NCBI GenBank assembly: GCA_963830485.1
Contig: CAWHNE010000018.1
Coordinates: 1-64,000, forward strand
Length of the DNA stretch: 64,000 nt
Direction of reading: 5' to 3'
DNA from: CAIWHR01 sp963830485
GTDB taxonomy: Bacteria > Pseudomonadota > Gammaproteobacteria > Burkholderiales > Casimicrobiaceae
This document shows, one piece after another, positions 11,781 to 22,897 of the stretch. The first letter of the stretch is position 1. The number at the start of each line of letters is the position of its first letter. Under the pieces are notes generated by a model. It was given only the letters and a program-made list of their open reading frames with translations. It made no database searches and had not been told where the DNA came from. The position numbers and the translations under genes were made by a program.

Positions 11781-11784
<4 letters not shown>
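11142..11784 (-). CDS. rsmG: 16S rRNA (guanine527-N7)-methyltransferase RsmG (one frameshift)
   Basis: RsmG methylates G527 of 16S rRNA. The SAM-binding motif LHVLDVGSGGGVPGIPLAI lies near residue 75, and NRTYNLTAIRE marks the N-terminal domain. One extra base near 11230-11236 shifts the last 30 codons. Removing it gives the normal end HLIVLEPV and 213 residues. The start is GTG at 11784, overlapping the mnmG stop as GTGA. The overlaps chain mnmG, rsmG and parA translation. Confidence 0.94.
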
Positions 11785-13721
<1,937 letters not shown>

Positions 13722-13856
13722 GATTTTATTGCGATTTATTATCAAACTGTGAAAACTTCGGCGCCTGAAAACGGAGGTCGAATGATACGCCAGGCGCGCC
13801 TTCGCCGAAAGTGCATGGGCGTGCACCGCGGACGGTCCCGAGCGTCGTCGGCTCAT

Positions 13857-13872
13857 GGTTTCACGTGAAACC
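13857..13872. promoter_or_regulatory. parS centromere site 1
   Basis: The 16-bp perfect palindrome GGTTTCACGTGAAACC contains the universal parS core GTTTCACGTGAAAC. ParB should nucleate here. It lies upstream of the mnmG-rsmG-parA-parB operon, about 9 kb from the origin. Confidence 0.95.
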
Positions 13873-13921
13873 GTGCAGCCCTTGGCCTTCGGTGGCGACG
13901 CGGCCTGAGTGGCCCGGCGAA

Positions 13922-13937
13922 GGTTTCACGTGAAACC
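13922..13937. promoter_or_regulatory. parS centromere site 2
   Basis: A second perfect GGTTTCACGTGAAACC palindrome lies 65 bp centre to centre from the first. The pair lies between mnmG and the PfkB-family gene. Confidence 0.95.
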
Positions 13938-14008
13938 GAGGTCGTGGCAGCCCCTGCGTTTACAATCCGCGGCGATGCCGCCTGCCCGCGCGCTCGCCTC
14001 TTCCCGCC

Positions 14009-14914
14009 GTGACCCGAATCCTCTGCCTTGGCATGTCCGCGCTCGACGCGATCTATCGCGTTCCCGCCATCCCGACCGCCGCTACCAAGGTCCTGGCGAC
14101 CGGGTTCGTCGAATCGGGCGGCGGCATGGCCGCGAATGCGAGTGTCGCGATCGCCCGTCTCGGCGGGCGAGCGCAGTATTGGGGAAGGCTGGGCGACGAT
14201 GCTCTCGGAACCCGAATCCTCGGCCAGCTCGCCGCCGAAGGCGTCGACGTTGGCGGCGTGCGCCGAGTCTCAGGCTGCGCATCCCCCTCGGCGGCCATAC
14301 TCGTCGCGCCGGACGGCGAGCGGCTCGTCTGCGCTTACAACGATCCTGCGCTCGACCGCGATGCTTCGTGGCTTCCGCTTGCGCAGGTCGCGGCGTTTGC
14401 CGCGATCCTGGCGGATGTGCGATGGCCGGAAGGCGCGGCCGCAGTGCTGGACACCGCCCGCGGCGCCGGCCGGCCGGCCGTGCTGGACGCAGACGTGGGG
14501 CCGCCGGAGGCGCTTATCGACCTGGCCGCGCGGGCGACGCACCCTGTGTTCTCCGAGCCCGGTCTCGCGTGCGCCGCCGGCCCCGGAGGCGCAGGCGCCT
14601 GCCTCGAGCGGATTGCGGCGGGTCATCCCGGGGTCGTCGGCGTCACGCTCGGGCCGGACGGATTCCTATGGCGTCGCGGCGGCCGCGAATACCGCGTGCC
14701 AAGCTACCCGATACACGCTGTCGACACGCTCGCGGCCGGCGACGTCTGGCACGGCGCGTTCACGCTGATGCTGGGTCAGGGAACGGATATCGAGGATGCT
14801 GCGCGCTTTGCGAACGCCGCGGCGGCGATCAAATGCACCCGGAGCGGAGGTCGCAACGGGGCGCCGACCCGCGCTGAGGTCGAAGCCTTCGTTGCGAAAA
14901 CCTCATCTCGGTAA
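14009..14914 (+). CDS. PfkB-family carbohydrate kinase
   Basis: This 301-residue protein is a ribokinase-fold sugar kinase. The N-terminal signature VESGGGMAANASVAIARLGG (residues about 36-55) binds the sugar. The C-terminal motif DTLAAGDVWHGAFTLML carries the catalytic Asp; its first Gly is Ala, a variant (AAGD) of the usual GAGD anion hole. The substrate cannot be read from sequence; ribokinase-like and sulfofructose-kinase-like enzymes are both close in motif. The start is GTG at 14009. It stands alone, downstream of the parS pair. Confidence 0.85.
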   Translation: MTRILCLGMSALDAIYRVPAIPTAATKVLATGFVESGGGMAANASVAIARLGGRAQYWGRLGDDALGTRILGQLAAEGVDVGGVRRVSGCASPSAAILVAPDGERLVCAYNDPALDRDASWLPLAQVAAFAAILADVRWPEGAAAVLDTARGAGRPAVLDADVGPPEALIDLAARATHPVFSEPGLACAAGPGGAGACLERIAAGHPGVVGVTLGPDGFLWRRGGREYRVPSYPIHAVDTLAAGDVWHGAFTLMLGQGTDIEDAARFANAAAAIKCTRSGGRNGAPTRAEVEAFVAKTSSR

Positions 14915-14998
14915 TCACATGTTAAATGAGGTAAATCAGCCACTTACGTAATCAACGGTCACGGCTTCGGTGCGCGCGGCTACGCCGAAGCGCGGCCC

Positions 14999-16842
14999 CT
15001 AGCGGCTGAGGCGGCCACCGAGCCGATCGCGCTCGGCGGCGAGCGCCGGCGGGCGCTTCGCACCGAGCTTTGCGAAGAGTTGGTCGTGCTCGGCCAATTC
15101 GCGCGACCACATCGCGCGGTCGACGCGCATGACCTGCGCGAAGCGCTCAGACGGGAATTCGAGGCCCGTCCAGTTGAGATCGCCGTAGGCGGGTTCGAGC
15201 CCGAGTGCAGTCTCGACCGCGTGGCCGCGCCCGCGGCAGCGCTCGACGATCCACTGAAGCACCCGCATGTTCTGGCCGAAACCGGGCCAGGCGAAGCGCC
15301 CTGCCTCGTCGGTGCGAAACCAGTTCACGTTGAAGATGTGGGGCGGCTTCGCCACGGCCGTACCCATTCGGAGCCAGTGCGCGAAGTAGTCGCCGACGTG
15401 GTAACCGCAGAACGGCAGCATCGCGAACGGGTCGCGCCGCACTTCACCCACCTTGCCCGCCGCGGCCGCGGTCGTTTCCGAGCCCATCGTCGCCGCCTTG
15501 TAGACGCCCTCCTCCCACGAGGCCGCCTCGACGACGAGCGGGATGGTGTCCGATCGCCGCGCACCGAAGATGAACGCGTCGATCGGCACGCCGTCGGGGC
15601 TGTCCCAGTGCGGGTCCAGCGACGGGCACTGGATCGACGACACCGTGAATCGCGCATTCGGGTGGGCCGCCTTGCGCCCGCAATCGGGCGTCCAGTCGTT
15701 GCCTTGCCAGTCGATCAGGTGCTGAGGCGGCGTCTTCGTCATCCCCTCCCACCAGACATCGCCGTCATCGGTCAAGGCAACGTTGGTGAAGATGACGTTC
15801 TCGCGCAGCATCGTCATCGCGTTCGGGTTCGACTCCTGCGAAGTGCCGGGCGCGACGCCGAAGTACCCGGCCTCCGGATTGATCGCGTAGAACCTGCCGT
15901 CGGCGTGCGGCTTGATCCACGCGATGTCGTCGCCGATCGTCGTCACCTTCCAGCCGGCGAATCCCTGTGGCGGAATCAGCATCGCGAAGTTCGTCTTGCC
16001 GCACGCGCTCGGGAACGCGGCGGTCACGTACGTCTTCTCGCCCGCGGGCGAGGTCACACCGAGGATCAGCATGTGCTCGGCGAGCCAGCCCTGATCGCGT
16101 CCCATCACCGAGGCGATCCGCAGCGCGAAGCACTTCTTGCCGAGGAGCGCGTTTCCGCCGTAGCCCGATCCGTAGCTCCAGATCTCGCGCGCTTCCGGAA
16201 AATGGACGATGTACTTGCGGTCCCGATTGCACGGCCACGGCACGTCGCGCTCGCCGGGCGCGAGCGGCGCGCCCACCGAGTGCACGCACGGCACGAACGC
16301 ACCGTCCTCGCCCAGCACCGAGAACACCGCGCGCCCCATCCGCGTCATGATCCGCATGCTGACGACGACGTAGGGGCTGTCGGTGATCTCGACGCCGATG
16401 TGCGAGATGTGGCTGCCGATCGGCCCCATCGAGAACGGCACGACGTAGAGCGTGCGGCCGCGCATGCGCGCCGTCGAACAGCCCCGCGAGCGTCCTGCGC
16501 ATCTCCGCCGGCGCGACCCAGTTGTTGGTCGGGCCCGCGTCGTCCTCGCGCTCGCTGCAGATGAACGTCCGGTCCTCGACGCGCGCGACGTCGGACGGGT
16601 CCGACCAGCGCGAGATAGCTGTTCGGCCGCTTCGCGGGATCGAGCCGCCGCAGCGTCCCCGCCTCGACCATCTCCGCGCAGAGGCCGTCGTACTCGTCTT
16701 CGCTGCCGTCGCACCAGACGATGCGCGAAGGCTTGGTCAGCAGTGCGACTTCCGCGACCCACGCGAGGAGGCGCAGATGCCGGACGTAGTCGGGGGCCGA
16801 GACGGCCTCGTTGAGCGTGGCGTGCGAATCGGGAAGTTTCAT
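14999..16842 (-). CDS. pckG: Phosphoenolpyruvate carboxykinase (GTP) (two frameshifts)
   Basis: The enzyme converts oxaloacetate and GTP to PEP, CO2 and GDP at the start of gluconeogenesis. Clear motifs are FPSACGKTNFAML (P-loop with the active-site Cys), MRGRTLYVVPFSMGPIGS and IGDDIAWIKPHADG. Two single extra bases, near 16608 and 16465, break the N-terminal third; correction links NSYLAL-SDPSDVARVEDRTFICSE to LFDGAMRGRTLY. The corrected length is 613 residues, normal for the GTP-dependent family. It is monocistronic. Confidence 0.95.
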
Positions 16843-16971
16843 GCGGGACCTGCGGTTCGGAAGGTGAGGTGCATCGCGCGCGTTCGCCCGCGCCACGTTA
16901 ACCGATGAGTTTACACCGCGACCCTTGCGCGCCCGACGGGTCCCACCACGCCGGAACGCGGCCCGGTGGCC

Positions 16972-17775
16972 TTACCGCTTCGCGCGTGTCGCCACGACGA
17001 ACAGGCGCCGAAATGGAAATAGCACGCGCCCGTCCGGCCGCAGCGGATACGCCCGGCCGATCCGATCGGCGTAGTCGGTGACGAACGCGCGTTGCTCGTC
17101 CGGCGCGAGCATGGCGAGGAACGGCGTGAGCGCCGTGCCCTTCGTCCACGCCACGACGGGGTGCTCGCCCCCCTCCCCGCGCGGCAGCACGTGCAGGTAT
17201 TCGGTCGTCCATGCATCGATAGCTTCCGCCTGCGGCGCGAGCCACTCGACGTACTGCGCCATCTCGGCAACCGGATCGGCACGCACGCACGCGCCGACCC
17301 GCGAGCGCCAGTGCGCGCTCGTTGCCACGGCGTGCATTTCGACATGTGACGGCGCGCCGAAGTTCGACGGCATCTGCACGGCCAGCGCGCCGCCCGCCGC
17401 GACCGCGGCGAAGAGCCGTGGAAACAATGACGCGTGATCATCGAGCCAATGCAGCGCCGCATTGCTGAAGACGACGTCGGACGCCGTCGGGGCAGGCGCC
17501 GCGGCCCATGCCGCCAGCTCGCCCTCGCGCCACTCGATCGGCGCATCCTCCGGCACCGACGCGCGGGCCTTCGCGAGCATCGCGGCCGAGTTGTCGAGGC
17601 CCAGCACGTGCGCCCCCGGCCAGCGCTCGGCGAGGATGCGCGTGACGTTACCCGCGCCGCAGCCCAGGTCGACGACGGTGCGCGGCGCGGCGACATCAAT
17701 GCGCGCGATGAGGTCGAGCGCGGGTCGCAGGCGTTCGCTCGAGTACTTGAGGTACTGCGCGGGATCCCACGTCAT
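16972..17775 (-). CDS. tam: Trans-aconitate 2-methyltransferase
   Basis: This 267-residue class I methyltransferase matches Tam, which methylates trans-aconitate, a toxic side product of cis-aconitate. It begins MTWDPAQYLKYSSERLRPALDL, which is highly characteristic, followed by the SAM motif VVDLGCGAGNVTRILAERWP (residues about 35-54) and SNAALHWLDDH. Its ATG overlaps the stop of the AbrB-family gene (ATGA), making it the last gene of the mnmE operon. Confidence 0.92.
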   Translation of the reverse strand: MTWDPAQYLKYSSERLRPALDLIARIDVAAPRTVVDLGCGAGNVTRILAERWPGAHVLGLDNSAAMLAKARASVPEDAPIEWREGELAAWAAAPAPTASDVVFSNAALHWLDDHASLFPRLFAAVAAGGALAVQMPSNFGAPSHVEMHAVATSAHWRSRVGACVRADPVAEMAQYVEWLAPQAEAIDAWTTEYLHVLPRGEGGEHPVVAWTKGTALTPFLAMLAPDEQRAFVTDYADRIGRAYPLRPDGRVLFPFRRLFVVATRAKR

Positions 17776-18842
17776 GGGTCGTTTCCCCTTTGGCGGCGGC
17801 GGCGGAACGCGCGCGCCTGCGCAAACAGCGGCGCCGTGAGCAGCAGGAGCGCGACCACGCGCGTCACGTGAAACGCGGTGACGAGCGGGACGCCGAGCTG
17901 CAGCACCTTCGCGGTGATGCACATCTCGGCGATGCCGCCCGGTGCCATCCCGAGCACGACCGTAGCCGGATGCAGCCCGGTCAGCATGGCGAGCAGCAGC
18001 GCGGCGCCCGCCGACAGCGCAATCGCCGCGAGCACGCTCGCCGTCACCGCCGCGACGAAGCGATGCGCGCCCGCGAGGAAATCCGGCTCGAAGCGCGCGC
18101 CGAGCGCGCAACCCAGCAGGCACTGCCCCGCGTTCGACGCGACGGTCGGCGTTGCGGACAGGTCGATCGACAGCGCGGTGAGCGGAATCGCGACGGCGAG
18201 CGAGCCCAGCACGAACGCATTGGGGACATCCAGGCGCTGCGCGATAAAGCTGCCGGCAAGCGTTGCTGCCATCAGCACGGTGTAGCCGGCGAGGTCGAAG
18301 CGCGTCGCGCCGGGCACGTACGCGTCGGCGCCATGCAGGCCCAGCCCCGCGTACGCGAACGGAACGATCAATACGACAATCAGAATCCGCAAGCTCTGCG
18401 CGGCGGCGACGCGGTCGACGCGCGCGCCGAAGCGCTCGCCCAAGACGCTCATCTCGGCGGCGCCGCCCGGCACGCTCGCGAAGACGCCGGTCGTGCGGTC
18501 GACACCCGCGAGCCGTGCGAGCAGCACGCCGCCGCCGTAACCGAGTCCGATCGCGAAGACCGCGCCGACGGCGAGCAGCCACCACCAGCCGGCGACCTCG
18601 CGCACGACGTGCGGCGTGAAGTACAAGCCGAGCGAAGTGCCGATGATCCACTGGCCGATCTGGCGACCGCCGGGTGGCGCGCCGACCTGCACGCCGGCCA
18701 CGCGCAGAAACGCGATTGTCACGAGCGGCCCCAGCATCCACGGGATCGGCGTGCGCAGATAGCTGAAGACCGCGCCGGCGGCTGCGCCCGCCGCGAGCCC
18801 CGCGCCGCCCTGCAGCCACTGCGCGCGCACAGTCGCGATCAC
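17772..18842 (-). CDS. AbrB-family membrane transporter
   Basis: This 356-residue membrane protein belongs to the AbrB/putative ammonia monooxygenase family. It has about ten hydrophobic segments in two similar halves, each with a conserved Gly-Pro-rich loop: FASVPGGAAEMSVLGERFG and LGMAPGGIAEMCITAKVL. The internal duplication is typical for the family, whose substrate is not established. The start is GTG at 18842, overlapping the mnmE stop as GTGA. The name AbrB here is unrelated to the Bacillus transcription factor. Confidence 0.85.
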   Translation of the reverse strand: MIATVRAQWLQGGAGLAAGAAAGAVFSYLRTPIPWMLGPLVTIAFLRVAGVQVGAPPGGRQIGQWIIGTSLGLYFTPHVVREVAGWWWLLAVGAVFAIGLGYGGGVLLARLAGVDRTTGVFASVPGGAAEMSVLGERFGARVDRVAAAQSLRILIVVLIVPFAYAGLGLHGADAYVPGATRFDLAGYTVLMAATLAGSFIAQRLDVPNAFVLGSLAVAIPLTALSIDLSATPTVASNAGQCLLGCALGARFEPDFLAGAHRFVAAVTASVLAAIALSAGAALLLAMLTGLHPATVVLGMAPGGIAEMCITAKVLQLGVPLVTAFHVTRVVALLLLTAPLFAQARAFRRRRQRGNDP

Positions 18843-20215
18843 TTGCCGATGCAGAAGCGCGAGAAGATCGCGCCCAGGAGATCGTCTGCGGTGAACTCGC
18901 CGGTGATCGTGGCGAGCGCGCCCTGCGCGCCTCGCAGTTCTTCGGCGAAGAGCTCGAGCGGCGGCGGCGAGGCGACCAGATGACGGGAGGCCGACGCAAG
19001 CCTCCCCTCCGCCTCGGCGAGCGCGACGAGGTGGCGCTCGCGGGCAAGGAACGTGCCCTCCATGTCTTCGTGCGCGCCGGCCTGCGCGAGGATCTCGTGC
19101 TGCAGGAGATCGATGCCGGCGCCGGTCTTCGCGGACAGGAACACGTGGCGGCGTTCCGCTGCGCCCGCGTCTGCACGCGCCCGGACCGCGGGCGCGACGC
19201 CCGCGAGGTCGATCTTGTTGTGGACGACGATGCGGGGCAGCGCGGCAGGCAACGCCGCGAGGATCGGCTCGTCCGCAGGGTCTGCGCGCGCCTCGCTCCG
19301 CGCATCGACGATGACGAGCGCGAGATCGGCCTGGCCGACCGCGGCCCACGTCCGTTCGATGCCGAGCGTCTCGATCGGATCGTCGGTGGGGCGCAGGCCC
19401 GCCGTGTCGATCACCGTGAGTGGAATGCCCCGTATCTCGATCGCGCGCTCGACCGTGTCCCTCGTCGTGCCCGGGATCGGCGTGACGATCGCGACCTCGC
19501 CGCCGGCGAGGCGGTTCAGCAGGCTCGACTTGCCGACGTTGGGCGCGCCGACGAGGACGACCGTGAGGCCGTCGCGCAGGAGCGCGCCCTGCCGCGCGCG
19601 CGCGGTCACCTGTGCGAGCTGCCCGCGGATCGCGACGAGCTTCCCCTGTGCGCCGGCGGCATGGAGGAGGTCGATGTCCTCCTCGGGAAAATCGAGCGTC
19701 GCCTCGGTGAACATTCGCAGCTCGATCAGCGCGTCGGTGAGCGAGCGAACCTCCCGCGAGAATTCGCCGGTGAGGCTTCGCGCCGCAGCGCGTGCCGCGG
19801 TCGCCGTCGCCGCATCGATCAGGTCGGCGACGCTTTCCGCCTGCGCGAGATCGAGCTTCCCGTTGAGGAATGCGCGCCGGGTGAACTCCCCCGGTTCGGC
19901 GAGCCGCGCGCCGAGCGACAGGCAGCGTGCGAGGAGAACCCGCAGCACGGCCGGCCCGCCGTGACCATGCAACTCGAGCATCGCCTCGCCGGTGTACGAA
20001 TGGGGCGCGGGAAAGTACAGCGCGAGACCGGTGTCGAGCGGTTCGCCCGCCTCGCTACGGAACACGGCGAGCGTGGCGCGGCGCGGCGCGAGCGCGCGCC
20101 CGATCACGCCGTCGATCACGGCCGGCACCGACGGGCCGGCGACGCGGACCACACCGATGCCGCCACGCCCCGCCGGGGTCGCGACGGCCGCGATCGTGTC
20201 GGCGGCCGGTTTCAT
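18839..20215 (-). CDS. mnmE: tRNA modification GTPase MnmE
   Basis: MnmE pairs with MnmG to modify U34 of tRNA. The 458-residue protein has the N-terminal tetrahydrofolate-binding domain (ATPAGRGGIGVVRVAGP), a helical domain, a G domain (GAPNVGKSSLLN, DTAGLR, NKID), and ends FCIGK, the conserved C-terminal Cys motif. There is no frameshift. It heads an overlapping operon with the AbrB-family and tam genes. Confidence 0.98.
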   Translation of the reverse strand: MKPAADTIAAVATPAGRGGIGVVRVAGPSVPAVIDGVIGRALAPRRATLAVFRSEAGEPLDTGLALYFPAPHSYTGEAMLELHGHGGPAVLRVLLARCLSLGARLAEPGEFTRRAFLNGKLDLAQAESVADLIDAATATAARAAARSLTGEFSREVRSLTDALIELRMFTEATLDFPEEDIDLLHAAGAQGKLVAIRGQLAQVTARARQGALLRDGLTVVLVGAPNVGKSSLLNRLAGGEVAIVTPIPGTTRDTVERAIEIRGIPLTVIDTAGLRPTDDPIETLGIERTWAAVGQADLALVIVDARSEARADPADEPILAALPAALPRIVVHNKIDLAGVAPAVRARADAGAAERRHVFLSAKTGAGIDLLQHEILAQAGAHEDMEGTFLARERHLVALAEAEGRLASASRHLVASPPPLELFAEELRGAQGALATITGEFTADDLLGAIFSRFCIGK

Positions 20216-20307
20216 CCCGCGAGCTTACCGCGCGGCGCTTCGCGCCGGTTCGCCTCCGCACTGGCGCCACGAGTCGTGATGTGGAGCGGTCGGCCTCTGG
20301 CTCCCCC

Positions 20308-22002
20308 CTAGCGTCGCTTCGCCGCCGCGACCGCCGCTTCCTTCTCCAGGAGGTAATTCATGTGCCACTGCTGGAAGATCTGGATGCAGTTGTTGACGAG
20401 CCAGTAGAGCACGAGGCCCGACGGGAAGAAGACGAACATGACCGAAAATGCGATCGGCATGATCTGCATCACCTTCGCCTGCACCGGATCCGAGATCGGC
20501 GTGGGCGACAGCTTGACCTGCAGGTATGCGGTGATCGCGTAAACAACCGGCAGCACGAAGTAGGGGTCCGGCGCCGAGAGATCGTGGATCCAACCGATCC
20601 ACGGCGCGTGGCGAAGCTCGACCGCAGAGAGCAGCACCCAGTAGAGCGCGATGAAGACCGGGATCTGCACCAAGATCGGCAGGCACCCGCCGAGGGGGTT
20701 GATCTTCTCCTGCTTGTACATCTCCATCATCTTGACTTGCAGCTGCTGCTTGTCGTCGGCGTACTGAGCTTGCAACGCCTTCAGCTTCGGCGCGATCACC
20801 TTCATCTTCGCCATCGAGCGCGCGCTCGCGTGGTTCAGCGGGTAGAACGCGCTCTTGATGATGATCGTCATTGCGATGATCGCCCAGCCCCAGTTGCCGA
20901 TGATCCCGTAGAGCCACTTGAGCAGCCAGAAGAGCGGCGCAGCGATCACCGTGAAGATGCCGTAGTCGACGGTGAGGTCGAGGCCTTTCGCGAGCTTCGC
21001 GAGCGCTTCCTGGTCCTGCGGTCCGACATAGAGCGGCACGTCGAGCCGGCCCGTCGCGCCGGGCGCGATGGTGCCGACCGGCACCACGACGCCCGCGGCA
21101 TAGGTCCCGGCATCGAGCTTGCGCGCGTAAAACTCGCGCGGGAGCTTCTTCTCGTCCGACGGGAGCCACGCGGAGACGAAGTAGTGCTCGACCATGCCGA
21201 CCCAGCCGTTGTCGCCGTTCTTCGTATACGGAGGCTTGCGTGTGGGGTCGGCCGCGAGCTTGTCGAGATCGCCGAACTCGACCTTCTTGAACTTGTCGGC
21301 CTCGTTGTAGATCACGGGCCCCGCGTACGAGACGGGCGCCATCGAGTTATGCGAGCCTTGAGTCTTCGTGTCGCGCACGAGTTGGAAGTACGCGTACGGC
21401 GAGATCGGCGCAGCGCCGGCGTTGGTGACCTCGTAGGCAACATCGATCACATAGCTGCCTCGGTGGAACGTCAGCAGCTGGCGAACCTTGTCGCCGTTCT
21501 GCGCGGTCGCCTCGAGCGTCAGCGTCAGCGCGTCGGCGCCGGGGGCGAGCTCGCGCGGGCCCGGCAGCGCCTCGTAGACGGTGCGATGGTTCGGCATTCC
21601 CTCGCCGAGGAGCCCGGACTGCGCGACGTTCGTGCGCTCCGGCGTGCGGAGGAGCGCGAGGTAGGGCTTCGCCTCGTCGCCCGGATCGCGGTGCATGAGC
21701 AACGCGACCTCCCTGATCACGCCGCCGGCCGTATCGATCTCGGCGCGAAGGAGGTCCGTCGTCACCGTCACGGTCTTGCCCGAGGGCGCCGCGGCGCCAG
21801 GCGATGCACCGGGCGTCGCGGGTGGCACTACCGGCGCCTTCGTGGGCTGCGGCGGAACGTCGGTTGCGGCCTGCGGCGGCGCTGCGGATGGGGTCGCGGG
21901 CGCGGCCACCGGCGGGGGGCGATGCTCGGCCTGCCACTTCTCGAACAGGAAGAACCCCGAGAGCAGGAAGATCACGACGAGGATCATGCGTTGCGTATCC
22001 AT
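20308..22002 (-). CDS. yidC: Membrane protein insertase YidC
   Basis: YidC inserts membrane proteins alone or with SecYEG. The 564-residue protein has an N-terminal membrane helix (residues about 5-23), a Pro/Ala-rich linker, the large periplasmic beta domain, and the conserved C-terminal insertase helices with NPLGGCLPILVQIPVFIALYWVL and FFPSGLVLYWLVNN. Length is as in other proteobacteria. It lies between mnmE and yidD. Confidence 0.98.
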   Translation of the reverse strand: MDTQRMILVVIFLLSGFFLFEKWQAEHRPPPVAAPATPSAAPPQAATDVPPQPTKAPVVPPATPGASPGAAAPSGKTVTVTTDLLRAEIDTAGGVIREVALLMHRDPGDEAKPYLALLRTPERTNVAQSGLLGEGMPNHRTVYEALPGPRELAPGADALTLTLEATAQNGDKVRQLLTFHRGSYVIDVAYEVTNAGAAPISPYAYFQLVRDTKTQGSHNSMAPVSYAGPVIYNEADKFKKVEFGDLDKLAADPTRKPPYTKNGDNGWVGMVEHYFVSAWLPSDEKKLPREFYARKLDAGTYAAGVVVPVGTIAPGATGRLDVPLYVGPQDQEALAKLAKGLDLTVDYGIFTVIAAPLFWLLKWLYGIIGNWGWAIIAMTIIIKSAFYPLNHASARSMAKMKVIAPKLKALQAQYADDKQQLQVKMMEMYKQEKINPLGGCLPILVQIPVFIALYWVLLSAVELRHAPWIGWIHDLSAPDPYFVLPVVYAITAYLQVKLSPTPISDPVQAKVMQIMPIAFSVMFVFFPSGLVLYWLVNNCIQIFQQWHMNYLLEKEAAVAAAKRR

Positions 22003-22021
22003 GCAAATCTCGGAGAGCGTG

Positions 22022-22264
22022 CTAGCCGGCGGAGGTCTTCCGGGAGGCGGGAGGAGCGGGCACCGGATCGTGGCCGCCCGGATGATACGGGTGGCAGCGC
22101 GCGATGCGCTTCACCGCGAGCCAGCCACCGCGGAAGACGCCGTGCGTGGAAACCGCCTCGTGCGCGTACTCCGAGCAGCTCGGCGCAAAGCGGCAGTGCA
22201 CGCCGAGAAGCGGCCGCAGCAGAAATTGATACGCGCGAATGAGCGCGAGGAAGAGCGTCTTCAT
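22022..22264 (-). CDS. yidD: Membrane protein insertion efficiency factor YidD
   Basis: YidD is a small protein that assists YidC. The 80-residue sequence has the amphipathic N-terminus MKTLFLALIRAYQFLLRPLLG, the Cys motif CRFAPSCSEYAHEAV and the RCHPYHPGG motif. Its ATG overlaps the rnpA stop (ATGA). Confidence 0.96.
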   Translation of the reverse strand: MKTLFLALIRAYQFLLRPLLGVHCRFAPSCSEYAHEAVSTHGVFRGGWLAVKRIARCHPYHPGGHDPVPAPPASRKTSAG

Positions 22265-22632
22265 CGCTCGCCGCCGAGCGACGCGAAAAGACGCGCCGCG
22301 TCCGCCGCGATCGCGCGGGATTCGAGTCGCGCGAAGCCGCGCTTCAGGCGCAGGATCACATCGTGCTCGAGGACCCTGGGCCGCGCGGCGACATGCGCGG
22401 CGCGCAGGATCCTGCGCACGCGGTTGCGGTCCACCGCCAACGGAAGCACTTTCTTGGGAATCACGAGACCGACGCGCCCCGGCCGCTGCTGCGCGGGCGC
22501 GGCCACGAGCTCCAGGTAGTCGCCGTCGAGCCGGCGTCCGCCCCTAAACAGCGCGTCGAAGGTGCCCGTCCCGGTGAGGCGGAACGGGCGCAGGCCGCGC
22601 GGCGGGGCGGAAGCGGTCCGGGCCGCAGTCAG
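22261..22632 (-). CDS. rnpA: Ribonuclease P protein component (start codon unusual)
   Basis: RnpA is the protein subunit of RNase P, which matures tRNA 5' ends. The core is clear: FDALFRGGRRLDGDYLELV, then VGLVIPKKVLPLAVDRNRVRRILR, the RNR RNA-binding helix. No ATG, GTG or TTG occurs in frame near the expected start. The nearest candidate is CTG at 22632, overlapping the rpmH stop as CTGA, giving 123 residues; a start altered by a base error is also possible. The end is firm, the start is not. Confidence 0.88.
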   Translation of the reverse strand: MTAARTASAPPRGLRPFRLTGTGTFDALFRGGRRLDGDYLELVAAPAQQRPGRVGLVIPKKVLPLAVDRNRVRRILRAAHVAARPRVLEHDVILRLKRGFARLESRAIAADAARLFASLGGER

Positions 22633-22763
22633 GGTGCCAAGCGCGCGCGGCCCTTGGCGCGGCGCGCCGAGAGCACCTTGCGGCCGCCGATGGACTTCAT
22701 GCGGGCGCGAAAGCCGTGCGTCCGCTTGCGCTTGACGACCGAAGGTTGATACGTGCGTTTCAT
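22629..22763 (-). CDS. rpmH: 50S ribosomal protein L34
   Basis: L34 is the 44-residue, very basic ribosomal protein. The sequence begins MKRTYQPSVVKRKRTHGFRA and ends GRARLAP, nearly invariant in proteobacteria. It is the first gene leftward from the origin and has a strong promoter upstream. Confidence 0.98.
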   Translation of the reverse strand: MKRTYQPSVVKRKRTHGFRARMKSIGGRKVLSARRAKGRARLAP

Positions 22764-22795
22764 GTCGGGCAGCCCTGGGATTAAAAAGCCTTATA

Positions 22796-22824
22796 TTTAA
22801 ACGCGTTAAGCACCATCTTGTCAA
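22796..22824 (-). promoter_or_regulatory. Promoter of rpmH-rnpA-yidD-yidC
   Basis: On the minus strand a perfect TTGACA (22824-22819) and TTTAAA (22801-22796) are spaced by 17 bp, followed by the AT-rich TATAAGG. The expected start of transcription is about 25 bases before rpmH. Confidence 0.75.
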
Positions 22825-22888
22825 CGGGCGGCGGCGGGCGATCCGCCGCCGTCGTGTCACCTCGCGTCTCAGAAGAGCGCGCTCCGCC

Positions 22889-22897
22889 TGTGGATAA
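22889..22897 (-). promoter_or_regulatory. DnaA box
   Basis: This is a perfect TTATCCACA on the minus strand, upstream of dnaA. It may serve origin activity, dnaA autoregulation, or both. Confidence 0.8.

Noticed and set aside
13722..13760. AT-rich tract upstream of mnmG as an alternative origin, as in E. coli oriC next to gidA
   Set aside because: No good DnaA box lies there, and strand divergence and both perfect boxes are around dnaA. It is more likely the mnmG promoter region.
14915..14998. Possible terminator hairpin (CTTCGG...CCGAAG) between the PfkB-family gene and pckG
   Set aside because: The stem is short, the loop long and there is no T tract on either strand.
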